Positions 41,848 to 50,674 of a stretch of DNA of 64,000 nt are shown piece by piece. Origin of the DNA: Paenibacillus uliginis N3/975 (GTDB lineage: Bacteria > Bacillota > Bacilli > Paenibacillales > Paenibacillaceae); NCBI RefSeq assembly GCF_900177425.1, contig NZ_LT840184.1, positions 430,562 through 494,561 on the forward strand, written 5' to 3'. Below the pieces are notes generated by a model. The model was not told where the DNA came from. It made no database searches and saw only the letters and a program-made list of their open reading frames with translations. Every line of letters begins with the position of its first letter. Positions within the stretch are counted from its first letter, which is position 1. The position numbers were made by a program, and so were the translations under genes.

Positions 41848-43783
41848 AGTGGCAACGTTGAATTTAGATTATTCAACTGGTATAGACCAGTATGTAGATG
41901 ATGAGGAAGATTTACTGTTAGCTCATTACCGAGGGGAGGCGCTAATTGAACAACCACGGAATAGTCTGTTTTATTTGACGACGAAAGAACGAGAAAACAT
42001 ATTAGGTTGGTATTCATTTCAGGACAAAGAAGTACTTGAAATTGGCTCTGGCTGTGGTTGCATAACAGGTACGCTTTGTGATTCTAGTAAAAGAGTCGTT
42101 TCGGTTGAGCAGTCACAAAAGCGCGCCCGAATTACTTTTGAAAGGCACAAAGAAAGAGAGAACTTGGAGGTATACGCTGGTAACATCACGGACATCCCTT
42201 TTGAGCAAAAATTTGATTATGTTGTCTTAATCGGTGTATTAGAATACGCACAGCGTTTTTTTTTAGAATACCCTGCGGACTCCTTTTTCTTGAAAAAGAT
42301 TCGAAGTTTGTTAAAACCCGATGGCATTTTGCTTGTTGCAATTGAGAACCGTTACGGAATAAAGTACTTTGCAGGAGCAAATGAAGATCATCTGGGGGAA
42401 CCATATGTATCTTTAGGCGGATATTCAAATAGAGATGTTAAAACATATGGTAAGAAGGAACTGGAAGAGTTGCTTGGAAATTGCGGATTTCCCGCTACGA
42501 AGTTTTACTACCCTTTTCCAGACTATAAATTACCATCTGTAATTTATTCGGACGAACAGCTACCTTCTTACACTGAAGCTGCGATGCTACCTATTTATAC
42601 TTATGGGAATGCTGTTAATTTTTCAATTCAGGAAACAATGGCTGGAATTGTGAAAAACGGCCAATTTGATTTCTTTTCGAACAGTTTTTTAGTAGAAGCC
42701 GGAACGAATTTAAGTCAGTTTTCAGATATTACATTTGCTAAATTCCAACCGAAGAGGACAGAAGATTATCAGATTCTATCGGTTAAAAAGAATACAAATG
42801 ATTTTGTTAAGAGCCCGATGGGCTCAAGAGCGAAAGAGCATTTAGAAAATTATCAGAAAATTCATGAAAAATTAGGAAAATCCGGCATTAAAGTGTGCAA
42901 GGTTCAAAAGTCTTCATCAGAAAAAGAGTGGCAAGCTGAATATATTGAGGGAAAGTCAATCTCCGAATTAGTCGACCTTGCGGGAGAGAAAAGTGGGGAA
43001 AAAGGTATCAAACTGGAAATTCAGAATCTTGTGGATTTCTTTTACAGCATCAGTGATTATGTGGTTTTGGATAATCCGGTTCTTGATGAATTAAAAGAGC
43101 TGTATGTAGAACCCACCTATGTTTTAAAGTACGGCTTAATGGATCTAAATGCAAGTAATATTCTTTATCAAAGTAATATTGGATATGTACTAATTGATCA
43201 AGAATGGGAAGAATCCAGACAAATCCCCACAGAGTATGCAATTTTAAACTCTTTAGGGTACTTATACTCAACCTGTCCTACTTTGAAAAGCTTTTACTCC
43301 TTAACAAGTCTTTTTGAAGAATTCGGTTTATCGCGTGAAAAGGTGTCTGTTTTGGAGAAAATCTCAGATTACTATTTTATAAAATCAAATCCGGTATTGG
43401 ATGAGGAGAAATGTGAGATATTTGAACAACTCAGCCAATATGAGATTATTCAAGACTCTGGGGCTAGTTGGGCAGAAAAATACGCTTCGCTCTCTTCACA
43501 TACCAAACTTATAGAGGATGAATTACATCATCAAAACGAACAGGTTGGATTTTTAAGTGAGCATTATAATCGCGTTGTGGAGCATATCAGGCAAATGGAT
43601 GATCAACTTCAGGGGAGGAATGAAGAGGTCACCAATTTGAGTATTCACTACAATCGAGTAGTAGATCGTATTAGGGAACTGGAGAAGCAGCTTGATGAAC
43701 GAAATCAACAATTGACAGATTTAAGTACAAATTACAACAGGGTCGTTAAGTTGCTAAACGACTCAGAAAAAAACGGGGATTAA
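41840..43783 (+). CDS. Methyltransferase-kinase-coiled-coil protein, WbdD-like glycan chain terminator and length ruler
   Basis: 647 residues in three parts. (1) Class I SAM methyltransferase, about 40-240: motif I VLEIGSGCG (65-73), acidic VSVEQS (87-92), IGVLEYA (131-137). (2) An APH/WbdD-type kinase fold, about 280-540: EYIEGKS (367-373), catalytic-loop-like MDLNASN (434-440), metal motif IDQEW (452-456). (3) A C-terminal coiled coil, about 552-647, built of repeats of exactly 28 residues (four heptads): HYNRVV at 575 and 603 and NYNRVV at 631. E. coli O9a WbdD caps the chain with methyl phosphate, and its coiled coil sets length. The next genes are wzm and wzt, as in that system. Activity is inferred. 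Confidence 0.75.
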   Translation: MDKVATLNLDYSTGIDQYVDDEEDLLLAHYRGEALIEQPRNSLFYLTTKERENILGWYSFQDKEVLEIGSGCGCITGTLCDSSKRVVSVEQSQKRARITFERHKERENLEVYAGNITDIPFEQKFDYVVLIGVLEYAQRFFLEYPADSFFLKKIRSLLKPDGILLVAIENRYGIKYFAGANEDHLGEPYVSLGGYSNRDVKTYGKKELEELLGNCGFPATKFYYPFPDYKLPSVIYSDEQLPSYTEAAMLPIYTYGNAVNFSIQETMAGIVKNGQFDFFSNSFLVEAGTNLSQFSDITFAKFQPKRTEDYQILSVKKNTNDFVKSPMGSRAKEHLENYQKIHEKLGKSGIKVCKVQKSSSEKEWQAEYIEGKSISELVDLAGEKSGEKGIKLEIQNLVDFFYSISDYVVLDNPVLDELKELYVEPTYVLKYGLMDLNASNILYQSNIGYVLIDQEWEESRQIPTEYAILNSLGYLYSTCPTLKSFYSLTSLFEEFGLSREKVSVLEKISDYYFIKSNPVLDEEKCEIFEQLSQYEIIQDSGASWAEKYASLSSHTKLIEDELHHQNEQVGFLSEHYNRVVEHIRQMDDQLQGRNEEVTNLSIHYNRVVDRIRELEKQLDERNQQLTDLSTNYNRVVKLLNDSEKNGD

Positions 43784-43814
43784 GAGCGTTGCTTTAATTT
43801 AATGGAGGAATTTT

Positions 43815-44594
43815 ATGTTTAAAAGATTGAAGGAAATTATTCAATATAGGGGGACCATTAATGGCCTTATCAAAAGAGATTTGAGAGGGCGATATAAAGG
43901 ATCTGTCTTAGGTTTTCTTTGGAATTTGGTTGTTCCGTTGTGTCAGATATTGGTTTACATTTTGGTGTTCTCCCAAGTAATTCGGTATGATGTTCCAAAC
44001 TACTATCTATTCTTGGTTGTGGCGATGATGCCGTGGGTGACTTTCACAGAATGTATGCAACAGGGGACAAGCAGTATTGTTAGTCAATCGAGCCTAGTTA
44101 GTAAAATCTATTTTCCCAATGAGATTCTTCCAATTTCAACAGTTATAGCAAGGTTTATTAATCTATTGTTAACATTTATTATTATTTTTGCATTATTATT
44201 TATTGGTGGATTAGGAGTCAATCCGGAGGCATTACTATATCTCCCCTTTGTTATTCTAATCGAATTTATTATGGCATTGGGAATAACGATTATTTTGTCG
44301 GCGATTACAGTATATTTTCGTGATGTGCAGTTTATTATTCAGATGTTACTAATGGCTGGGGTATGGGTAACGCCGGTATTGTTTGAACCGGATATGGTAA
44401 AAGGTTTCTTGGCCTCTATTATGGAAATAAACCCCCTCTCCCCTGTTATTACGGCGTTCCGTGATATTCTCTACTACAAAGAGGTCCCAGATATGCCAAG
44501 TTTGTGGATGACGGCTGGCTTTGCTGTAGTCCAATTGATTATAGCTATGTTTGTTTTCTGGAAGCTTGAATCTGGTTTTGCAGAAGAGATATGA
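43815..44594 (+). CDS. wzm: Polysaccharide ABC exporter permease (Wzm/TagG-like)
   Basis: 259 residues, six membrane helices, ABC-2 polysaccharide permease signature (RDLRGRYKGSVLGFLWNLVVPL at the N-terminus, VYFRDVQFIIQMLLMAGVWVTPVLF). With Wzt it flips lipid-linked, fully assembled glycan out of the cytoplasm. GGAGGAA ribosome site. It lies between the WbdD-like gene and wzt. The partner ATPase with a carbohydrate-binding tail argues against a teichoic-acid TagGH system. Confidence 0.9.
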   Translation: MFKRLKEIIQYRGTINGLIKRDLRGRYKGSVLGFLWNLVVPLCQILVYILVFSQVIRYDVPNYYLFLVVAMMPWVTFTECMQQGTSSIVSQSSLVSKIYFPNEILPISTVIARFINLLLTFIIIFALLFIGGLGVNPEALLYLPFVILIEFIMALGITIILSAITVYFRDVQFIIQMLLMAGVWVTPVLFEPDMVKGFLASIMEINPLSPVITAFRDILYYKEVPDMPSLWMTAGFAVVQLIIAMFVFWKLESGFAEEI

Positions 44595-44609
44595 TTTAGG
44601 AGGCTAACA

Positions 44610-45917
44610 ATGTCTGAAAATGTTGTAATTGAGGTTAAAAACGTAAAAAAGACTTTTAAGATATTTGCTGATAAGAGCCAAACGTTAAAAGGGCTCCTTT
44701 CCAATATTAAGCGGGCTAAGTTTGAGAGAAGAGAGGTTATTAAAGGTATTAGCTTTAAAGTAAGGAAAGGTGAAATTATCGGGCTTATCGGAAAGAATGG
44801 TTGTGGTAAAAGCACGACATTGAAAATGCTCTCCAAGCTCCTGAAGCCTAGTGAAGGGGAAATAACGATAAACGGGAGAGTTTCTAGTCTAATCGAGTTA
44901 GGTGCAGGTTTTCACCCGGATATGACTGGTCGTGAAAATATATATATTAATGCTTCTATTTTCGGCTTTTCAAAAAAAGAAATTGACGCCAAAGTAGATG
45001 AAATAATAATGTTTTCCGAGTTAGAGGAATATATCGATGCCCCTGTAAGAACGTACTCATCAGGTATGTATATGCGTCTTGCTTTTTCCGTTGCTACAAA
45101 TATTGATCCAGAAATTCTCCTAATAGACGAAATTTTAGGCGTGGGTGACGCTTCGTTTCAAACTAAGTGTTTTAACCGGATTAAGGCCATGAAGGAAGCT
45201 GGGGTTACGATTGTGATTGTGTCTCATACCACTAACCAAATAGAAAATCTGTGCAATCGGGCTATCTGGATTGATAATGGACTTATCAGGGAAGATGGTC
45301 CGCCGCGCATTGTTTGCCCTCACTATTTGGAGGATATGGAGAATGCAAGGATGTTACGAGCTGAAATGGAATATAGAATGCTTATCGAAAATTGCCCCGA
45401 TATTGAACAAATGAAGAAAGAAAATCGAAATCTAACGTGTCGTGATATTGCCATACAGTACGATCCTGATGCTCGAAGAAGTGGCAATGGTGATGTAGAA
45501 ATTTCTTTTGTTGAGGTAGTTGACACTGAGAGTGTAGCCAAACAGGTGTTCGATAAGGGTGAGCCCTTTACTATTAATATGTCTTACCGAAGTGTTAACA
45601 GAGGTACATCGATCAGTGTGACTGTTGGTTTAGTCAGGGATGATGGTGTTCCTTGCTACGAGGTATCCACAGAGAGTGACACGAAGATGAAGTTTCAAGC
45701 CAGAAAAGAAGGACAGATTCAATTTCGTTTCCTAAATAACAACTTGGTGGATGGGAAATATTTTCTGAATATTTATATCTACGGAAGTAATGGGGTAGAG
45801 TATGACATTATCAGAAGAATAATTGCTATATCTGTTAAGGGAAAAGAGAAGAATGAATCAGGTGTTGTTAGTATGTCTCACGTTTGGGATGTCGACGGAA
45901 TGATCATAGAGAAGTAA
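44610..45917 (+). CDS. wzt: Polysaccharide ABC exporter ATPase with C-terminal glycan-recognition domain (Wzt)
   Basis: 435 residues. ABC domain (1-240): Walker A GKNGCGKST, signature TYSSGMYMRLAF, Walker B ILLIDEILGVGD, and the long Wzt/TagH insertion RENIYINASIFGF. After a helical link, residues about 285-430 form a beta-sandwich Wzt_C-type domain (EISFVEVVDTES...FTINMSYRS...GLVRDDGVPCYEV...FLNNNLVDGKYFLNIYIYG). In O9a-type systems this domain binds the terminal cap made by WbdD and so licenses finished chains for export. The matching capping enzyme is two genes upstream. AGGAGG ribosome site. Confidence 0.9.
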   Translation: MSENVVIEVKNVKKTFKIFADKSQTLKGLLSNIKRAKFERREVIKGISFKVRKGEIIGLIGKNGCGKSTTLKMLSKLLKPSEGEITINGRVSSLIELGAGFHPDMTGRENIYINASIFGFSKKEIDAKVDEIIMFSELEEYIDAPVRTYSSGMYMRLAFSVATNIDPEILLIDEILGVGDASFQTKCFNRIKAMKEAGVTIVIVSHTTNQIENLCNRAIWIDNGLIREDGPPRIVCPHYLEDMENARMLRAEMEYRMLIENCPDIEQMKKENRNLTCRDIAIQYDPDARRSGNGDVEISFVEVVDTESVAKQVFDKGEPFTINMSYRSVNRGTSISVTVGLVRDDGVPCYEVSTESDTKMKFQARKEGQIQFRFLNNNLVDGKYFLNIYIYGSNGVEYDIIRRIIAISVKGKEKNESGVVSMSHVWDVDGMIIEK

Positions 45918-45928
45918 TGGGGATAACT

Positions 45929-47113
45929 ATGGGAAAATATGTAGATTTACATGTAGCTGAGGAGCACGTTAAAGCATACAGGGAGAATGAGACCCGAGAC
46001 TACTTGAGAAAGACACCCCTAACTGTTAAAGAGGTGAAAGACGGTATTATTTTACCGACTAAGGGAGATTCATCAACTACTTGGGGACTTGGAGGAGTGC
46101 TTGATGAAAACGGTCAGTTCGTAAAAGAATCACAAACCAGGGATGGACATCTCTTTGGCGGCTTTTACGAGTATGAAAAACAATCTGTGCAACAATGCGA
46201 TGAGACGGTTGTGTTTATGGGACCATTTGTAAGCCATTGGGGGCACTTTATCTGCGACCAGATTTCAAGGTTATGGTACATCCTCCCAAATATAAAAAAG
46301 TACCGAATTGCGTATTGCGGTTGGAACTGGGGATACGAGGAGACTAGTCTACACGGAAATTTTCTAGAATTTATGCATTTGCTTGGTCTTAGTAACGAGC
46401 AGTTGATTGATGTAAAGACGCCGATGCAGTTCCGCTCAGTTATCATCCCTGAATTTTCGTATATTGAAAGGAATTACTACACGGAAGAATTCAAAAATAT
46501 CTATCGTACTGTTGTCTCGAATATTAAAGTGTCAGGCCTTGAGTCATATTCACATATTTACTTTACTAGGGGGGAATTTCCTGATGCGTTAAACAAAGAA
46601 CGTGGGGAAAAAGACATCCAAGCTTTGTTTGCTGCGAATGGATACAAAGTTATTTCTCCTGAGAAACTGACACTAAGTGAACAGATTTATTATATGAGAA
46701 GTTGTGACTGTATGGCGGCTGTATCAGGTAGTATTACACATAATCTGTTGTTTGCCAAAGAAGGACAGAAGGTGATCGTGCTTAATAAAATGGAGGTGAT
46801 GAATGGCTACCAGATGGTGATTGATAACATTATGGATGTGAATATTTCATGTGTTGATGTTTACGTTAAGATATTCCCTGTCTGTTTTGGGCTTGGGCCA
46901 TTCTTGATAGGCTTTAGCCATAATCTGAAGGAGTTTGCAAAGGACAAAGGGATGAAGGTTCCCCCGAATTTGTTATTTAATTTTATATCAGTGATCAAAA
47001 GATATATTTGGTATTTCGCAAAATTTACTCGGATATATGCTAATAAGCATAACAGAAGTATGTTACTTTCTCAGCAGAGATCGGTTAGGGAACTAAAAAA
47101 ACAATCTAAATAG
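45929..47113 (+). CDS. GT61 family glycosyltransferase (second copy, short form)
   Basis: 394 residues from the ATG at 45929 (GGGG six bases ahead). An ATG at 45917 overlapping the wzt stop is the alternative. GT61/DUF563 motifs are FMGPFVSHWGHFICDQISRLWY and CDCMAAVSGSITHNLLFAKEG, with YFTRGEF in the donor region. Similar in plan to the enzyme at 40.2 kb but without its C-terminal repeat module. Last gene before a gap of about 200 bases and a change to more GC-rich genes. Confidence 0.78.
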   Translation: MGKYVDLHVAEEHVKAYRENETRDYLRKTPLTVKEVKDGIILPTKGDSSTTWGLGGVLDENGQFVKESQTRDGHLFGGFYEYEKQSVQQCDETVVFMGPFVSHWGHFICDQISRLWYILPNIKKYRIAYCGWNWGYEETSLHGNFLEFMHLLGLSNEQLIDVKTPMQFRSVIIPEFSYIERNYYTEEFKNIYRTVVSNIKVSGLESYSHIYFTRGEFPDALNKERGEKDIQALFAANGYKVISPEKLTLSEQIYYMRSCDCMAAVSGSITHNLLFAKEGQKVIVLNKMEVMNGYQMVIDNIMDVNISCVDVYVKIFPVCFGLGPFLIGFSHNLKEFAKDKGMKVPPNLLFNFISVIKRYIWYFAKFTRIYANKHNRSMLLSQQRSVRELKKQSK

Positions 47114-47318
47114 AGTGGAGTGTACGGTTGTCGAAGATAATTTTAAATATAGTATACCAACTTACGAACCTATTAAGGGGCATTTGAAGATTAAGCACAT
47201 TGATTGAACTGTGGTTTAGTCAAGATATTCTTATATACTATCTAATGTTCTTCTTTATTAATAATTCGAATCTCCAGTGTTATTGAAATGCAAAAATTGA
47301 AAAGGAGGAATTACTTAA

Positions 47319-48062
47319 ATGAAAGGTATTATTCTAGCGGGAGGCACGGGCTCCCGTCTTTATCCGCTCACGAAAGTTACGAATAAGCACTTACTGCCGG
47401 TTGGCAAGTACCCGATGATTTTTCACTCGGTGGCAAAGCTAAAAGAATCGGACATCATCGATATCCTGATCGTCACCGGTAAGGACCACATGGGCGATGT
47501 AGTTAATCTTCTTGGAAGCGGGCGAGAAATGGGAGTTTCATTCACCTATAAAGTTCAAGATGAAGCTGGAGGGATCGCTCAAGCTCTCGGTCTTGCCGAA
47601 CACTTTGTTGGTGAAGATCAAATGGTTGTAATTTTAGGTGATAACGTATTTGCTGATGATATTTCTCCTTACGTTGCGAACTTTAAAGGCCAACGGACTG
47701 GCGCGAAAATACTTATTCAAGAAGTAAGTGATCCTAACAGGTTCGGTGTACCAGAAATCGAAGGTGAACGGATTGTATCAATTGAGGAAAAGCCTCAAAA
47801 TCCAAAGTCTAATTATGCTGTAACCGGGATATATATGTTCGATCACAAGGTGTTTGAAATTGTTAAAACATTAAAACCATCAGCTCGGGGGGAATTGGAA
47901 ATCACAGACGTTAATAATGCATATATTGATAGAGGGGAGCTTACCTTTGACGTACTAGAGGGTTGGTGGACGGACGCTGGTACGCATGCTTCGCTGGCCC
48001 GGGCGAATGAATTGGCTCAGGAAATCATTTTTGGTGAAGAATTCGGAAAGCTCAAGTTATAA
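47319..48062 (+). CDS. rmlA: Glucose-1-phosphate thymidylyltransferase (short form)
   Basis: 247 residues: GIILAGGTGSRLYPLTKVTNKHLLPVGKYPM at the N-terminus (nucleotide and Mg site), GDNVFADD and VLEGWWTDAGTHASL. About 45 residues shorter than E. coli RmlA, lacking the C-terminal allosteric part. Short RmlA proteins of this kind occur in S-layer glycan clusters of Bacillales. First step to dTDP-L-rhamnose, opening an rmlACBD operon with AAAGGAGG. Confidence 0.92.
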   Translation: MKGIILAGGTGSRLYPLTKVTNKHLLPVGKYPMIFHSVAKLKESDIIDILIVTGKDHMGDVVNLLGSGREMGVSFTYKVQDEAGGIAQALGLAEHFVGEDQMVVILGDNVFADDISPYVANFKGQRTGAKILIQEVSDPNRFGVPEIEGERIVSIEEKPQNPKSNYAVTGIYMFDHKVFEIVKTLKPSARGELEITDVNNAYIDRGELTFDVLEGWWTDAGTHASLARANELAQEIIFGEEFGKLKL

Positions 48063-48078
48063 GGGAGGTTTCGGAATT

Positions 48079-48645
48079 ATGAAATTAACTCCTTTAAAAG
48101 TAGAAGGGGCCTTATTACTAGAATCTGTGGTACACGGGGATCACCGGGGTTTTTTTATGGAAAGTTACAATGAGAACCTTATGAAGCAAATAGGGGCAAA
48201 CTACGTTTATGTACAGGATAATCACTCCCTATCCGCTGAGCCTGGCATTTTAAGAGGGTTGCATTATCAATTAGCCCCCAAAGCTCAGACCAAACTGGTT
48301 AGAGTGTTAACTGGAGCGATTTACGATGTTATTTTGGATATTCGAAAAGGCTCACCTACTTTTGGTCAATGGGTTGGAGTCATCCTTAGTGAATACAACA
48401 AACGTCAGTTATTGGTCCCCAAGGGTTTTGCTCATGGTTTTTGCACACTCGTGCCGAACACCCAAGTTTTCTATAAAGTGGATGAATATTATTCCCCCGA
48501 ACATGACCGCGGTATATTATGGAATGATCCGGAATTAGGCATTGACTGGCCGGTGAGCGAACCGCAGTTGTCGGACAAGGATCGGCAGCATCCGTTATTT
48601 GCGGATGCGGAAATGAATTTTGACTGGGAGGAACCACGTTCATGA
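48079..48645 (+). CDS. rmlC: dTDP-4-dehydrorhamnose 3,5-epimerase
   Basis: 188 residues from the ATG at 48079 with AAGGGAGG upstream. Earlier in-frame starts lie inside rmlA. RmlC cupin with HGDHRGFFMESYN, QDNHSLS and the catalytic His in LRGLHYQLAP, Tyr in VDEYYSPEHDRGI. Third step of the dTDP-rhamnose pathway. Overlaps rmlB by four bases. Confidence 0.95.
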   Translation: MKLTPLKVEGALLLESVVHGDHRGFFMESYNENLMKQIGANYVYVQDNHSLSAEPGILRGLHYQLAPKAQTKLVRVLTGAIYDVILDIRKGSPTFGQWVGVILSEYNKRQLLVPKGFAHGFCTLVPNTQVFYKVDEYYSPEHDRGILWNDPELGIDWPVSEPQLSDKDRQHPLFADAEMNFDWEEPRS

Positions 48646-49664
48646 AACTTCTCATCACCGGTGGAGCCGGTTTTATTGGAAGTAACTTTGTATTATATAT
48701 GCTCGAGCAACACCCAAATTACCAGATCATTAACGTCGATGCTTTAACGTATGCGGGCAATCTGGAGAACTTGAAGGCGATTGAAAGCCATCCCAATCAT
48801 ACGTTTGTAAAAGCAGATATTACCGATGCGAAGATGATGAACGAGTTGATCTGCCAGGGCGTCGATGTCGTAGTTAACTTTGCGGCGGAATCCCATGTAG
48901 ACCGGAGTATTTTGGAGCCGGATGTATTTGTGAAGACGAATGTCATGGGTACGCAAGTTCTTCTGGATGCAGCCAAAAAATATGGCGTAACGAAGTTTGT
49001 CCAAGTCTCTACGGATGAAGTATACGGATCGCTTGGAGAGACGGGGCTTTTCACCGAGAGGTCGCCACTTGCCCCTAACAGTCCTTATTCAGCTAGCAAG
49101 GCAGGCGGCGATTTGCTCGTAAGGGCTTATCATGAAACCTTTGGCTTGCCGGTAAACATTACTCGTTGCTCCAACAACTATGGACCGTACCAATTCCCTG
49201 AGAAGTTGATTCCCCTTATGATCTCTCGAGCGCTAAACAATGAGTCCTTACCGGTCTATGGCGATGGCCTGAATATCCGTGATTGGCTTTATGTCGAGGA
49301 CCATTGCAGCGCGATCGATTTGGTCATACATCATGGTCAGCTTGGCGAAGTTTATAACATCGGCGGAAACAACGAACGTACCAATGTTCATATCGTCAAA
49401 ACCATTTTGAACGAGCTCGGTAAGCCGGAGTCATTAATTACTTACGTAGAAGATCGCCTAGGCCATGACCGTCGTTATGGTATTGATCCTGCGAAGATCA
49501 CTAGTGAACTCGGGTGGAAGCCTCAGCACAATTTCGAAACGGGAATTAAGGAAACCATTCGGTGGTATTTGAGCAACAAAGAGTGGTGGACGAGAATTCA
49601 ATCCGGCGCTTATCGTGATTATATGACCCAGCAGTATGGCAGTCGTTTGGGTGGGAACGGATGA
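48642..49664 (+). CDS. rmlB: dTDP-glucose 4,6-dehydratase
   Basis: 340 residues, SDR fold with NAD motif TGGAGFIGSNF, FAAESHVDRSI, VSTDEVYG (catalytic Asp-Glu after Thr) and PYSASKAGGD (Tyr-X3-Lys). Second step to dTDP-L-rhamnose. Starts within the rmlC stop (ATGA) and ends within the rmlD start. Confidence 0.96.
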   Translation: MKLLITGGAGFIGSNFVLYMLEQHPNYQIINVDALTYAGNLENLKAIESHPNHTFVKADITDAKMMNELICQGVDVVVNFAAESHVDRSILEPDVFVKTNVMGTQVLLDAAKKYGVTKFVQVSTDEVYGSLGETGLFTERSPLAPNSPYSASKAGGDLLVRAYHETFGLPVNITRCSNNYGPYQFPEKLIPLMISRALNNESLPVYGDGLNIRDWLYVEDHCSAIDLVIHHGQLGEVYNIGGNNERTNVHIVKTILNELGKPESLITYVEDRLGHDRRYGIDPAKITSELGWKPQHNFETGIKETIRWYLSNKEWWTRIQSGAYRDYMTQQYGSRLGGNG

Positions 49665-50545
49665 AGGTATTAATCACTGGAGCACAGGGGCAGCTAGGGC
49701 AGGATATTGCACGAATATTTAACCTAGCTGGTCATGAAGTTTTTAGTTACGGTAGAGAAGAACTAAACATAACGGACTTAGATCAATGCCTCCAAGTAAT
49801 TTCAATTCGCCGACCTGACTTGATCATTCATTGTGCAGCTTATACGGCGGTAGATGCTGCAGAGACCGATGTGGAAGCTGCTTATGTCGTGAATGCAATA
49901 GGTACTAGAAACATGGCACTTGTCGCCGAAAAATTCGATGCCAAAATCGTATATATTAGCACAGATTACGTTTATAGCGGTACGAGCGAAAGGCCATATA
50001 TAGAGTATGATTCCCCCGACCCGCAAAGCGTTTATGGAAAGTCCAAGCTTGCTGGGGAGCAGATGGTTCAGAGTTTTTGTTCTCGTTGGTTTATTGTGCG
50101 AACTTCATGGTTGTTCGGCTTGCATGGTAACAACTTTGTGAAAACGATGCTTCGTCTAGGTCAAGAAGAACCGCTGTTAAAGGTGGTTAACGACCAAAAG
50201 GGTTCCCCCACCTACACGGTAGATCTTGCGCAGTTCTTGTTAAATTTGATTTCCACTGAAAAATACGGTGTATATCATGCTTCCAACAGCGGTTCTTGTA
50301 CTTGGTATGAGTTCACTGGCGCCATTTTTGAAGAGGCTCGTGAACAATTAGGACTTACCATAACCGCTGAACTGCAGCCATGCGCTACGGCGGAATTTCC
50401 CAGGCCAGCGCCACGTCCGGCCAATTCGGTCATGGATCATTTAGCTATCCGTTTAAACCAGTTGGAGGGATTACCGCATTGGCGTGATGGGCTCAATCAG
50501 TTTATGCTGGATATGAAGCAGCACCCTGAACTATACTTAAAGTAA
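49661..50545 (+). CDS. rmlD: dTDP-4-dehydrorhamnose reductase
   Basis: 294 residues. NAD(P)H motif TGAQGQLGQDI, ISTDYVYSG, and VYGKSKLAGEQ (Tyr-X3-Lys). It makes dTDP-L-rhamnose, so the finished glycan almost surely contains L-rhamnose, the usual backbone sugar of Bacillales S-layer glycans. Four-base overlap with rmlB. Strong terminator follows. Confidence 0.95.
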   Translation: MKVLITGAQGQLGQDIARIFNLAGHEVFSYGREELNITDLDQCLQVISIRRPDLIIHCAAYTAVDAAETDVEAAYVVNAIGTRNMALVAEKFDAKIVYISTDYVYSGTSERPYIEYDSPDPQSVYGKSKLAGEQMVQSFCSRWFIVRTSWLFGLHGNNFVKTMLRLGQEEPLLKVVNDQKGSPTYTVDLAQFLLNLISTEKYGVYHASNSGSCTWYEFTGAIFEEAREQLGLTITAELQPCATAEFPRPAPRPANSVMDHLAIRLNQLEGLPHWRDGLNQFMLDMKQHPELYLK

Positions 50546-50558
50546 ATACAGCGACTTG

Positions 50559-50589
50559 AAAGGCCTGATCTGTATGATCAGGCCTTTTT
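50559..50589 (+). terminator. Terminator of the rml operon
   Basis: AAAGGCCTGATC/GATCAGGCCTTT stem with a short loop and five T. Confidence 0.92.
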
Positions 50590-50674
50590 AGCTAGCTTCT
50601 TTCTTCATCGTACCTTAAAGCTGTATGAGTCTGCGAGATCATTGATATCATGTGTTTTTCTGGAGGTCTTCCGT

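Noticed and set aside
43815..45917. Teichoic acid exporter TagGH instead of Wzm/Wzt
   Set aside because: The ATPase has a Wzt-type C-terminal domain, and the neighbours are rhamnose, GT and WbdD-like genes, with no tag/tar genes.
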